A stretch of 64,000 bases of DNA, from NCBI GenBank assembly GCA_963772845.1, contig CAVYYW010000016.1, forward strand, positions 124,001-188,000, in the 5' to 3' direction. The translations under genes and the position numbers were made by a program. Below the pieces are notes generated by a model that worked only from the letters and a program-made list of their open reading frames with translations, was not told the DNA's origin and did no database searches. Shown piece after piece: positions 43,915 through 56,093 of the stretch; the stretch's first letter is position 1, and every line of letters begins with the position of its first letter. The stretch comes from CAVYYW01 sp963772845 (GTDB taxonomy: Bacteria > Bacillota > Bacilli > Bacillales > Sporolactobacillaceae).

Positions 43915-45630
43915 ATGAGCTATCAAGCGCTGTACCGTGTTTTCCGGCCGCAACGATTTGAAGATATGGCTGGACAGGAGCACATTACCCGGACCTTGCA
44001 GAATGCGCTTTTAAAAGAACAGTTTTCGCATGCCTATCTCTTTAATGGCCCGCGGGGAACAGGTAAAACCAGCGCGGCCAAGATATTAGCTAAAGCTGTT
44101 AATTGTGAGCAGGCGCCTGTTTCTGAACCCTGTAATGAATGTGAAGCGTGCCGTGGAATAACAAACGGCTCCATATCAGATGTTATTGAAATCGATGCCG
44201 CTTCTAATAATGGCGTCGATGAGATCCGTGATATCAGGGACAACGTTAAATATGCACCAAGCTCAGTCAGGTATAAAGTCTACATTATTGATGAAGTGCA
44301 TATGCTATCGACGGGTGCTTTTAATGCGTTGTTAAAAACGCTTGAAGAACCGCCGGCCCATGTAATCTTCGTTTTAGCAACAACAGAACCGCATAAGATT
44401 CCATTGACCATTATTTCAAGATGTCAGCGCTTTGATTTCAAACGGATTGGCACATCAGCGATTATTAACAGGCTTTCCTATATCGTTGAAGAAGAGAAGC
44501 TTTCGGTTGATGATGGCGTCCTCTCACTTATTGCAAAAGCTTCAGAAGGCGGTATGCGTGATGCATTAAGTGTGCTTGATCAGGTTGCTGCATATAGTGA
44601 TGAAATGATAAAAACAGACGATGTTCTTGAGGTGACCGGGATGGTCTCAGGACAATTTATGTCTGAAATTGTCAATGCCGTTGAGGAGAATAATGCACCG
44701 GGAGCCATTCGGAAAGTGAACGACGTTCTTGATAAAGGTAAAGACGCGAATAAACTTATGGATGACCTTGTTTTTTACTATAGAGATCTGCTCCTCTTTC
44801 AAACCTCAGCAGAATTGGAAGAGATGCTGACCCGCCCATATGCCGATGACAATTTTAAAAATCAGGCCGCCCAAATACCAGCGGAAAAACTTTATTATTA
44901 TATGGATCAGTTAAACCGTGTTCTTCAAAATATGAAACGGACAAACCATCCGCGGATTCTTCTGGAAATGGTTTTGATTAATCTTTGTAATGGCGAAAAC
45001 AATCCATCTGAGTCAGTTTCTCCGCAAGTTTCTGATGTGAATCCTCAGTTGGAGAGACTTGAACAGCGGCTGCTTGAACTTGAAAAGCGTTTGGATCAGC
45101 AGCCTGTCCAGACTTCAGAGGTTCAGGAAAATAAACCAAAAGAACCTCGCCGCACAGCCCGAACAACCACACCGATGCCACCGGCAAGAGAACTAAAAAA
45201 AGTGCTTACAGAAGCAACAAAAGATGATTTAATGAAGCTAAGAGGCTCCTGGGCTGATATAATGAGTAAGGTAAGAGTAGAAAATGTGGCCGCACACGCT
45301 TGGCTGTTAGAGAGCAAGCCGGTGGCCAGTTCCGGCGAAGGGTTCATACAGGCCTTTAAGTATGATTTTCATTGTCAGATGGTGATGGAGAATAAAAGCA
45401 ACATTCTTCAGGTGGTGGAACGTTTGCTCGAAAGCGTTATGGGGCATAAAAGAAAAATGTACCCAATCCCTATTAAGGCCTGGGAGAAGCTGAAAGCAGA
45501 TTATATAGAAGAAACGAAACACCAAACAACAGAATCATCAGAGGCAGAACCGATTGAAGAAGAGCAGGATCCGTTGATTACAGAAGCAGAAAAGCTTGTG
45601 GGACCGGACTTGCTGGAAATTAGGGATTAA
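43915..45630 (+). CDS. dnaX: DNA polymerase III subunits gamma/tau
   Basis: Clamp-loader ATPase. 571 residues: AAA+ domain with Walker A GPRGTGKTSAAK (about 44-55), four zinc-binding Cys in NCEQAPVSEPCNECEACRG, Walker B YIIDEVHMLS, and sensor 1 LATTEPHKIPLTIISRCQRF. A helical collar follows, then a charged, Pro/Gln-rich tau-type extension after about 370. ATG 43915 follows AGGGGGAGAG. It heads the dnaX-ebfC-recR-yaaL-bofA run. Confidence 0.97.
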   Translation: MSYQALYRVFRPQRFEDMAGQEHITRTLQNALLKEQFSHAYLFNGPRGTGKTSAAKILAKAVNCEQAPVSEPCNECEACRGITNGSISDVIEIDAASNNGVDEIRDIRDNVKYAPSSVRYKVYIIDEVHMLSTGAFNALLKTLEEPPAHVIFVLATTEPHKIPLTIISRCQRFDFKRIGTSAIINRLSYIVEEEKLSVDDGVLSLIAKASEGGMRDALSVLDQVAAYSDEMIKTDDVLEVTGMVSGQFMSEIVNAVEENNAPGAIRKVNDVLDKGKDANKLMDDLVFYYRDLLLFQTSAELEEMLTRPYADDNFKNQAAQIPAEKLYYYMDQLNRVLQNMKRTNHPRILLEMVLINLCNGENNPSESVSPQVSDVNPQLERLEQRLLELEKRLDQQPVQTSEVQENKPKEPRRTARTTTPMPPARELKKVLTEATKDDLMKLRGSWADIMSKVRVENVAAHAWLLESKPVASSGEGFIQAFKYDFHCQMVMENKSNILQVVERLLESVMGHKRKMYPIPIKAWEKLKADYIEETKHQTTESSEAEPIEEEQDPLITEAEKLVGPDLLEIRD

Positions 45631-45651
45631 CACTAAAAGGAGTGGACGAAG

Positions 45652-45966
45652 ATGAAAGGTAATATGAATAACATGATGAAGCAAATGCAAAAAATGCAAA
45701 AGCAAATGGCGAAAGCTCAAGAAGAATTAAAGGAAGAATTTGTGGAAGGCACTGCAGGCGGCGGAGTCGTTACCGTCAAAGCGAACGGACATAAGGAAGT
45801 CGTCGAAGTTATCATTAAAGAAGAAGCGGTGGATCCAGAAGACGTCGATATGCTTCAAGACCTTGTCCTTGCTGCCATCAATGATGCTTTGGCAAAAGTC
45901 GATGAGTTATCGAACGCGCGCATGGGACAGTTTACTAAGGGACTTAACATGCCCGGAATGTTTTAG
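45652..45966 (+). CDS. ebfC: Nucleoid-associated protein, YbaB/EbfC family (YaaK)
   Basis: 104 residues. Members of this family are small dimeric DNA-binding proteins. A Met/Gln/Lys-rich helical N-terminus (MNNMMKQMQKMQKQMAKAQE) is followed by the conserved FVEGTAGGGVVTVKANGH and a helix ending GMF. It lies directly between dnaX and recR, as throughout bacteria. AAAAGGAGTGGACG supplies the ribosome binding site. Confidence 0.95.
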   Translation: MKGNMNNMMKQMQKMQKQMAKAQEELKEEFVEGTAGGGVVTVKANGHKEVVEVIIKEEAVDPEDVDMLQDLVLAAINDALAKVDELSNARMGQFTKGLNMPGMF

Positions 45967-45977
45967 GAGAGTAAGCG

Positions 45978-46574
45978 ATGCATTATCCAGAGCCGATAGC
46001 CAAGCTAATTGATAGTTTTATGAAACTCCCTGGCATTGGGCCGAAAACGGCTGTCCGTCTGGCATTTTACGTGATAGATATGAACGAGGAAGACGTCATG
46101 GAATTTGGGCGTTCACTGGTTAATGTGAAACGAAACCTTGTCTTTTGTTCAGAATGCCAAAATATCAGCGACAACGATCCTTGTTATATTTGTGATGACT
46201 CATCAAGAGACCGTTCTACCATTTGTGTGGTTCAGGAGCCAAGAGATGTAATGGCTCTAGAAAAAATGAGAGATTATACAGGTCTCTATCATGTTCTTCA
46301 CGGGTCAATCTCTCCTGTGGAAGGCATCGGTCCTGAAGATATTAAAGTAACCGAATTGATTCAGCGTCTGGAAGATGAAGGAATTAAAGAAATCATTCTT
46401 GCCACCAATCCAACGATTGAAGGTGAAGCGACAGCTATGTATATTTCAAGGCTCGTCAGGCCCATCGGAATAAAGACCTCCCGCATTGCACATGGTCTAC
46501 CAGTTGGCGGTGACTTGGAGTATGCGGATGAAGTCACTTTATCAAAAGCTTTGGAAGGGCGAAGAGAAATATAA
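45978..46574 (+). CDS. recR: Recombination protein RecR
   Basis: 198 residues, standard length. RecR with RecO/RecF loads RecA at gaps. In order: helix-hairpin-helix KLPGIGPKTAVRLAFYVI (about 15-32), a four-Cys zinc motif CSECQNISDNDPCYIC (57-72), a TOPRIM domain with VVQEPRDVMALEKM and LATNPTIEGEATAMYI, and a C-terminal Walker-B-like segment. It is 11 bases downstream of ebfC. Its partner recF is frameshifted at 7.6-8.7 kb. Confidence 0.97.
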   Translation: MHYPEPIAKLIDSFMKLPGIGPKTAVRLAFYVIDMNEEDVMEFGRSLVNVKRNLVFCSECQNISDNDPCYICDDSSRDRSTICVVQEPRDVMALEKMRDYTGLYHVLHGSISPVEGIGPEDIKVTELIQRLEDEGIKEIILATNPTIEGEATAMYISRLVRPIGIKTSRIAHGLPVGGDLEYADEVTLSKALEGRREI

Positions 46575-46594
46575 GCTTAGGAGAGCAGCGGAAA

Positions 46595-46828
46595 ATGGCT
46601 ATTTTTAAACGTAAAATTAGACTTCGTAAAGCTATGCAAGAGGATCTGCTGGAGATTTTAAGCTCTTGCAGAGAAACTTGGCTTAAAAAGAAAAAAGTCA
46701 TTGAAGGAAGCATCGAACCTTCTGGGGAAGTCCTTCAGCAGTTAAAGCTCTCTGAAGCCAAATATCTTTTTCTGTTAAAGGAAGCAAGGCACCAGAAACT
46801 CTCTATTAGATACAAAACATATAAATAG
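46595..46828 (+). CDS. yaaL: YaaL family protein (DUF2508)
   Basis: 77-residue basic, helical protein of unknown function, found between recR and bofA in Bacillus. It starts MAIFKRKIRLRKAMQEDLLE and contains KLSEAKYLFLLKEARHQKLS. No transmembrane segment or catalytic motif. GGAGAGCAG is the ribosome binding site. Confidence 0.9.
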   Translation: MAIFKRKIRLRKAMQEDLLEILSSCRETWLKKKKVIEGSIEPSGEVLQQLKLSEAKYLFLLKEARHQKLSIRYKTYK

Positions 46829-46883
46829 TAATAACTAAGACACGCCCTTCATACCTTATTTTAAAAAGGATGGAGGTTTTTTT

Positions 46884-47150
46884 TTGAATTCAACCCTGCT
46901 TACCTGGTTAATGATTTCTGGTTTAGTGCTGATCGTCCTGGTAGCCTTTCGTCTTAATCCTTTAAAGTGGATGGGCAGGCTTGGGGTGAAATTAATCATC
47001 GGAGCGGTCATGCTGTTTCTATTCAATTTGGTTGGACAATCTTTTACCTGGCATCTGCCGATTAACTTTATTACTGCTGCTATAACAGGTTTCTTAGGTT
47101 TGCCTGGGCTTGCGGTGCTGGTTATTATGAAGCTGCTGATCTTCGTATAA
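46884..47150 (+). CDS. bofA: Pro-sigma-K processing inhibitor BofA
   Basis: 88-residue integral membrane protein that, with SpoIVFA, inhibits the SpoIVFB protease in the mother cell until the forespore signal arrives. Three hydrophobic stretches and the family motif FNLVGQSFTWHLPINFITAA, then GFLGLPGLAVLVIMKL at the C-terminus. TTG 46884 follows GGATGGAGG. It confirms a spore-forming organism. In B. subtilis too an rrn operon follows. Confidence 0.93.
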   Translation: MNSTLLTWLMISGLVLIVLVAFRLNPLKWMGRLGVKLIIGAVMLFLFNLVGQSFTWHLPINFITAAITGFLGLPGLAVLVIMKLLIFV

Positions 47151-47204
47151 TCAGCATGTTTATTTATTAGAAAATATTGAAATGACTTTTAATACGATTC
47201 CCCA

Positions 47205-47419
47205 TTGACGTTAGTTATTTAAGCTGATATTATGAATAACGTTGTGATTGAGACCGAGACTAAACGGACGAACAAATGGATGTTGAAGTCGGATTTTCTT
47301 TTTAAAATAAACGGTTGACACAACGTTGGTTAATAAGTATAATAGTAAAAGTCTCCTCGGAAGAGGCGGCAAACAAATTAAAAAAACATGTTGACATGAA
47401 AAACTCAGCATGGTATGAT
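47205..47419 (+). promoter_or_regulatory. Three tandem sigma-A promoters of the rrn operon
   Basis: P1: TTGACG 47205-47210, 17 bp, TATTAT 47228-47233. P2: TTGACA 47315-47320, 17 bp, TATAAT 47338-47343. P3: TTGACA 47391-47396, 17 bp, TATGAT 47414-47419. All have ideal spacing. A BoxA-like TGTTCTTTGAAAACT near 47482 lies in the leader and repeats in part before the 23S gene (CTTGAAAACTGG). Confidence 0.85.
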
Positions 47420-47629
47420 GATCTAGTCGCTGTTAAAACAACGACAACCCAAAAAACCGTATGGTTGAGGGAAAAACGAAATGTTGTTCTTTGAAAACTA
47501 AACAAAAGCCAAGCGTACTTTTGAAAAAGGGTAACCTTTGAAAAAGAGTATTAAATCTAACGATTTAAACGCGTAAGATAGAGTTTGGTTTCTCTATATA
47601 AAAAAACCAGCCAGCTCGTATGAGCATTA

Positions 47630-52240
<4,611 letters not shown>

Positions 52241-52299
52241 AACGTAAGATGTCGAAACACTTTCTGTTGCATCCGGTTTTGAAGGTATGTTTATCTTCA

Positions 52300-52417
52300 G
52301 GTCTGGCGATGATAGCGAAGAGGTCACACCCGTTCCCATCCCGAACACGGTCGTTAAGCTCTTCAGCGCCAATGGTAGTTGGGGGCTGTCCCCCTGCGAG
52401 AGTAGGACGTTGCCAGG
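52300..52417 (+). rRNA. rrf: 5S ribosomal RNA
   Basis: About 118 nt: TCTGGCGATGATAGCGAAGA, the central CCGTTCCCATCCCGAACACG, and a 3' arm ACGTTGCCAGGC pairing with the 5' end. It follows the 23S gene by about 60 bp. Confidence 0.97.
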
Positions 52418-52432
52418 CCAAAAGTTATACAT

Positions 52433-52468
52433 AAAGATCAGCGATTGATTTCGCTGGTCTTTTTTTGC
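52433..52468 (+). terminator. Terminator of the rrn operon
   Basis: AAAGATCAGCGA/TCGCTGGTCTTT stem followed by TTTT. Confidence 0.93.
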
Positions 52469-52679
52469 GTTTAAATAAAAAAATTAAATTAGTGCGGTTT
52501 CGAGAAGCGATTCCACAATGATATGGGAAGCCGATATCAGTTTAATCAAATAAATAGGAATCATTGTTTTCATAATCGTTCTATTTTTTCGCTTTTTTAG
52601 ATGCTTACCTATGTAGTTGGCTGGGCAGCAGAACTTAGACAGGCCAGCCAATAAATTTTAATTATTGGTTCATAACTCA

Positions 52680-53147
52680 TCACTCATCACTTTTTCTCCA
52701 AAAATAAGGGAAGGGAGATTTGCGGATCTTTTTGCTTTCATCATTCTCCTCTAAATCCTTTTGAATATCGGTTTTTTCACCTTCAAGATCACTTTTGCTT
52801 TCAAAATCTTCCTCTATTGTTGTCTCTTTTGGATTAATTTGGGCTTCACTTGAGTTTGTTTCGATTGATTTTTTATTTCCTATCATACTTCCACCATTAT
52901 TCTTATTCTGAATAGGACCAGCTGTGGGGGTTTTAGAGCGGTACGCCGTATTACCTTTATCCTCGGGTTTATAATAAACAGGTTTAGAAAAATCAGCTTT
53001 ACGAAGGGCACTGAGGGTACTAATTGTTTCTTGTGATGTATGTTTTTCAAAATAATTTGAAGGCCTGAGTTGATCTAAATAGATCTGAGGCACATCCTCT
53101 TTCTGAGACATATCCTCTTTCTGAGACACATCCTCTTTCTGAGACAT
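52680..53147 (-). CDS. Unrecognised acidic, low-complexity protein (downstream partner)
   Basis: 155 residues, hydrophilic, with no membrane segment or known domain. It opens with three copies of a hexapeptide, MSQKEDVSQKEDMSQKEDVP, then a Lys/Glu/Ser-rich middle and the aromatic tail RKSPFPYFWRKSDE. It follows the preceding gene in the same reading frame with only a TGA between them. Each 18-bp repeat supplies AAAGAGGAT, a usable Shine-Dalgarno, so coupled reinitiation is plausible; a single 339-codon gene split by a stop is the alternative. Surface or spore role is a guess from the neighbours. Confidence 0.65.
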   Translation of the reverse strand: MSQKEDVSQKEDMSQKEDVPQIYLDQLRPSNYFEKHTSQETISTLSALRKADFSKPVYYKPEDKGNTAYRSKTPTAGPIQNKNNGGSMIGNKKSIETNSSEAQINPKETTIEEDFESKSDLEGEKTDIQKDLEENDESKKIRKSPFPYFWRKSDE

Positions 53148-53168
53148 TCAATCCTCTTTCTGAGGCAC
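53090..53168 (-). repeat. Four 18-bp tandem repeats spanning a stop-start junction
   Basis: On the minus strand the unit RTGYCTCAGAAAGAGGAT is repeated three times from 53147, and one more copy, GTGCCTCAGAAAGAGGAT, ends the upstream gene. An extra TGA sits between copy 1 and copy 2, ending one frame and letting ATG open the next. Confidence 0.85.
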
Positions 53169-53699
53169 CTTCTCCTTAGCTGAAATTGCAGATTTTGAAT
53201 TATTTTCTAGATATTCTCGTATAGCAATAAGTTCTCTTTGAATCTCAGGTACACTGTCTAATTTTTCTGCAAAGGACTCGAACAGGCTTTGTTGGCTTTG
53301 TGTTGCTGCATTAAGTTTTTCTAATAGCGATAGGTCTAGATTAAACTTTTCCTCGTCAATGCTTTGCTGAAGATGGGAACTTTCTTTCCTTTGAAGAAAT
53401 ATTACAGAAATCTGGTGGCTTATCTCCTGCATGACGCTATAAAGTCTATTTAATTCATCGCTTACTTCATTCAATTGGTCATCAAAGCGATCCAATTGAT
53501 TTTCATGTTCTTCATTCATTGATAAGATCTTCTCCTCTTTTGCTAAAAGTTTCTTTTCCAGCTTAGATAAACGCTTTTCCCAAAAGTAGTGATCCTTTTT
53601 TACGTCATGATCTATTAGATTATTAGCAGTATGACCATTTATTGAAGGCTCCTTATTTTTAGAAAATCCAGAATCAGTAGAATCATTTTTTTTTGCCAA
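53148..53699 (-). CDS. Unrecognised coiled-coil protein
   Basis: 183 residues from TTG 53699 (AGGGTGATG upstream). Hydrophilic N-terminus, then a long predicted coiled coil (about 40-110: WEKRLSKLEKKLLAKEEKIL, LDRFDDQLNEVSDELNRLYS) and a second helical part to the C-terminal VPQKED. No signal peptide or membrane helix. It is divergent from the Cys-containing beta-rich protein gene at 53857 and shares the intergenic region with it. I cannot assign a family; a structural or scaffold role would fit. Confidence 0.65.
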   Translation of the reverse strand: MAKKNDSTDSGFSKNKEPSINGHTANNLIDHDVKKDHYFWEKRLSKLEKKLLAKEEKILSMNEEHENQLDRFDDQLNEVSDELNRLYSVMQEISHQISVIFLQRKESSHLQQSIDEEKFNLDLSLLEKLNAATQSQQSLFESFAEKLDSVPEIQRELIAIREYLENNSKSAISAKEKVPQKED

Positions 53700-53856
53700 T
53701 TGTTCATCACCCTAATATTAGACTTAATATTTATATATATGGTTATACAAAAATAGGTGTGAAAATCTCAATAAATACACGTTTTCACTAATGCGCATTA
53801 AGCGAGTACAACATAAAGTGAAGAGTAAGACAAAATATTGAAAGAAGGTAGATTAA

Positions 53857-54495
53857 ATGCAAGGTGATCAATTAGCAGTACCAGCTCAACTAGAAAGATT
53901 ATGCATTAACACTGACAAAGTATATGACTGGATCATTGCTCAAGCAAACGTTGACTTGGCAGCTGTAACATTAACTTTTCCCGTAGGGGCGACTGATCCA
54001 TGTGCAGTCGGTACTACAATTCTTGATGTCACAACTAGCATTACAGAACTTAGCTTCACTGAGGTGGGCACCAGAACCAGCCGAACTTTTATCATTGATG
54101 GAGCTGAGGTAGTACTTGAAAGGGTAACTATTCAGAAAACATTATCAATTACTGTGACAATAACCGGTACAACGGCTGCTGGACTCGGTTTTACAATTAC
54201 AAGCTTGCCTGTTACTCAAGTCATAAGTGAGTCTTTCTTCTTGTGCGCACCAGAAGGTACAGTCATTGATGTTGAAGTAACTGATGTTTCATCTACAGCG
54301 AGCGGTACATGCGTTGCGGGTGCATTCGTAGCGAGTATCTCTGCTCTAGTGTGTCAAAGCATTCAAGTCACAGCACCTGTTACACTTGAACTTACTGCTG
54401 ACTTCTGTATGCCTCGCGAAGATATTGTCGCAACTTGCCCAGCACCAACTATTCCACCGCAATGCCCGGCAATCTTCCCGCCAAGCGTCATGTAG
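53857..54495 (+). CDS. Thr/Val-rich, eight-cysteine beta protein, possibly spore-surface
   Basis: 212 residues with no signal peptide or membrane helix. After QLAVPAQLERLCINTDKVYD comes a long Thr/Val/Ile/Ser-rich stretch predicted as beta strands (e.g. QKTLSITVTITGTTAAGLGF), and a C-terminal Cys-Pro-rich tail VATCPAPTIPPQCPAIFPPS. Eight Cys are spread through it. This composition recalls self-assembling, disulfide-linked spore coat, exosporium or appendage proteins of Bacillus, but I do not recognise a named family. AAGAAGG precedes ATG 53857. A terminator follows at 54526. Confidence 0.75.
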   Translation: MQGDQLAVPAQLERLCINTDKVYDWIIAQANVDLAAVTLTFPVGATDPCAVGTTILDVTTSITELSFTEVGTRTSRTFIIDGAEVVLERVTIQKTLSITVTITGTTAAGLGFTITSLPVTQVISESFFLCAPEGTVIDVEVTDVSSTASGTCVAGAFVASISALVCQSIQVTAPVTLELTADFCMPREDIVATCPAPTIPPQCPAIFPPSVM

Positions 54496-54525
54496 CATAT
54501 AGGTCCAATAAGCAACATAGGGTAG

Positions 54526-54551
54526 AGGGAGGTATTTAATACCTCCCTTTA
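54526..54551 (+). terminator. Terminator after the eight-cysteine protein gene
   Basis: AGGGAGGTATT/AATACCTCCCT perfect stem followed by TTAGTCTTTT. Confidence 0.85.
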
Positions 54552-54574
54552 GTCTTTTGAATTGGAGGGTGTTT

Positions 54575-55138
54575 ATGAATCATGATCCGCATCTGTTATT
54601 AAAAAATAAATTGAAAGAACTGAATCTTGATACAGAGACATACTTAAATGAAGTAAAAAACCTTTTGTTAAAAAAAGTAACACCAGTGCACCAGCTAATG
54701 ATTATCAGCTACTTTACTTATTCTCTAAATCTATCAAATAGAGAAGACGAAGAAAATATCTTATTGGGAAACTTTGTTATCAAAAACCTGGGAAACATAC
54801 CGATTAATAACCCCTTTATATTATTAAAAATGAATCACTCAAGTTCATTTGAATTTTCCGGGAAAGTTATTACACAACAATCGAAAAAACCTCATAATAC
54901 CTCGGGTATATGGGAACGAGTTAGTCCCGGTGAGGAAAATAGTGAAGATGACTATTGGTTAAGGCCGCTTGATACCTTAATTTTAAATCCTAAGGACACT
55001 GTTATTTTTCCGAATTTCCAAATTAAATGGTTCGGTAATGAAGCGTACAAATTTTCAATTGCAGGTTTTACTTATGCAGATGAAATGAACGAAGGCAGTA
55101 ATGCTTTAAACCATATCAATTTAAGTATGGAAAGCTAG
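54575..55138 (+). CDS. Unrecognised protein, beta-rich C-terminal part
   Basis: 187 residues from ATG 54575 with TTGGAGGG just upstream. The N-terminal third is helical (LLLKNKLKELNLDTETYLNE). The rest has alternating hydrophobic strands such as NFVIKNLGNIPINNPFILLK, SPGEENSEDDYWLRPLDTLI and VIFPNFQIKWFG, reminiscent of an immunoglobulin-like or appendage-subunit sandwich. No signal peptide. It runs with the next gene (21 bp gap) and follows the eight-cysteine protein gene. Function unknown. Confidence 0.65.
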   Translation: MNHDPHLLLKNKLKELNLDTETYLNEVKNLLLKKVTPVHQLMIISYFTYSLNLSNREDEENILLGNFVIKNLGNIPINNPFILLKMNHSSSFEFSGKVITQQSKKPHNTSGIWERVSPGEENSEDDYWLRPLDTLILNPKDTVIFPNFQIKWFGNEAYKFSIAGFTYADEMNEGSNALNHINLSMES

Positions 55139-55159
55139 TCATTTATTTGAGGTGAGCAT

Positions 55160-55453
55160 ATGAACGAACAGAAATCATTAAAAAAATTACTTCGGCAGCA
55201 GATAAAAAGACAATTAAGAAAGCTTGATGAAGAAAACCAGCCCCACAATGACAGCCATGTATATATTGAAAGCAGCACACTCAATCTCTTTGTTTTATAT
55301 TTATTATTGAATATGGAAAAACGCCCTAATCAAAATGAAAGGGATCAAGGGATGCCGTCTTTGAACACGGATGAGTTAATAAATGATGTTAATGCTGTCA
55401 TGCTTAGCAATAATCAAGCGTTCCAAGAAATCATTGAGCTTTTAAAAACATGA
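55160..55453 (+). CDS. Unrecognised small helical protein
   Basis: 97 residues from ATG 55160 (GAGGTGAGC upstream). Basic amphipathic N-terminus LKKLLRQQIKRQLRKLDEEN, then VYIESSTLNLFVLYLLLNME (a short hydrophobic patch) and an acidic C-terminus. Probably co-transcribed with the preceding gene. No family recognised. Confidence 0.6.
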   Translation: MNEQKSLKKLLRQQIKRQLRKLDEENQPHNDSHVYIESSTLNLFVLYLLLNMEKRPNQNERDQGMPSLNTDELINDVNAVMLSNNQAFQEIIELLKT

Positions 55454-55686
55454 ATAGGATATGTATATACGTTTAAACAGCGTTTTGTGAAAGTGAAATC
55501 CCTGATTCACCCTCCATATTTTACCTTCACTTATGATAATCATCCATCTGTTAAAAAATACACTCTGCTTTTTCTTTGGAGGAAAGGCACTGCGGAATGA
55601 TCTCAATCATAAAATAGAGAAAAGATCTTAAAAACCGCATAAAAAAATTGATTTTTGGGCAGGATGGCTGATGGAGGTGGATTGAA

Positions 55687-55914
55687 ATGGGCGAGAAGCA
55701 ATTAAAAGTGTTTAATAACGGGGAAATGTGTATGATTTGTGGGGATGAAAAAAAGCAAGGGCTCCACATTGTCGATCAATTTATTTGTGAAACTTGTGAG
55801 AGTGATATTGTCCACACAGATGTTGGAGATCCAAGGTATGCGGAGTATCTATCTAAGCTGTCCATATTAAATATAAAAAAATTTCGAACGGTTGAAAGCG
55901 GGCATTCATTATGA
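55687..55914 (+). CDS. gin: Anti-sigma-G factor Gin (CsfB)
   Basis: 75 residues matching CsfB/Gin, a zinc-binding inhibitor that blocks sigma-G (and sigma-E) during early sporulation. Two CxxC pairs, CMICGDEKKQGLH and FICETCESDIVH, are followed by DPRYAEYLSKLSIL as in B. subtilis CsfB. ATG 55687 follows ATGGAGGTGG. As in B. subtilis it lies after the rrn operon and before yaaO, but xpaC and yaaN are missing. In B. subtilis it is transcribed by forespore sigma-F. Confidence 0.93.
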   Translation: MGEKQLKVFNNGEMCMICGDEKKQGLHIVDQFICETCESDIVHTDVGDPRYAEYLSKLSILNIKKFRTVESGHSL

Positions 55915-55927
55915 ATGCTTTTTTTGT
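55902..55927 (+). terminator. Terminator overlapping the end of gin
   Basis: GGCATTCAT/ATGAATGC stem that includes the last codons and stop of gin, followed by TTTTTTT. Confidence 0.85.
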
Positions 55928-56093
55928 ATGATAAATCAGGCAGCAATAGGGCAGAATTTGGCGAAACGTTCATTAAAAGGCTTGTTATCTTTATTTTCGC
56001 ATGAAATCGGAGGCCTTACTTTTATGTGAAGGCAGCCGGCTCATATGATAAAATAGAAGCATGATATTCTGATAGAAGATAAAGGATGGCTTT

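Noticed and set aside
54557..54574. Six-residue upstream extension of the 54575 gene
   Set aside because: The Shine-Dalgarno GGAGGG lies inside this extension and points to ATG 54575.
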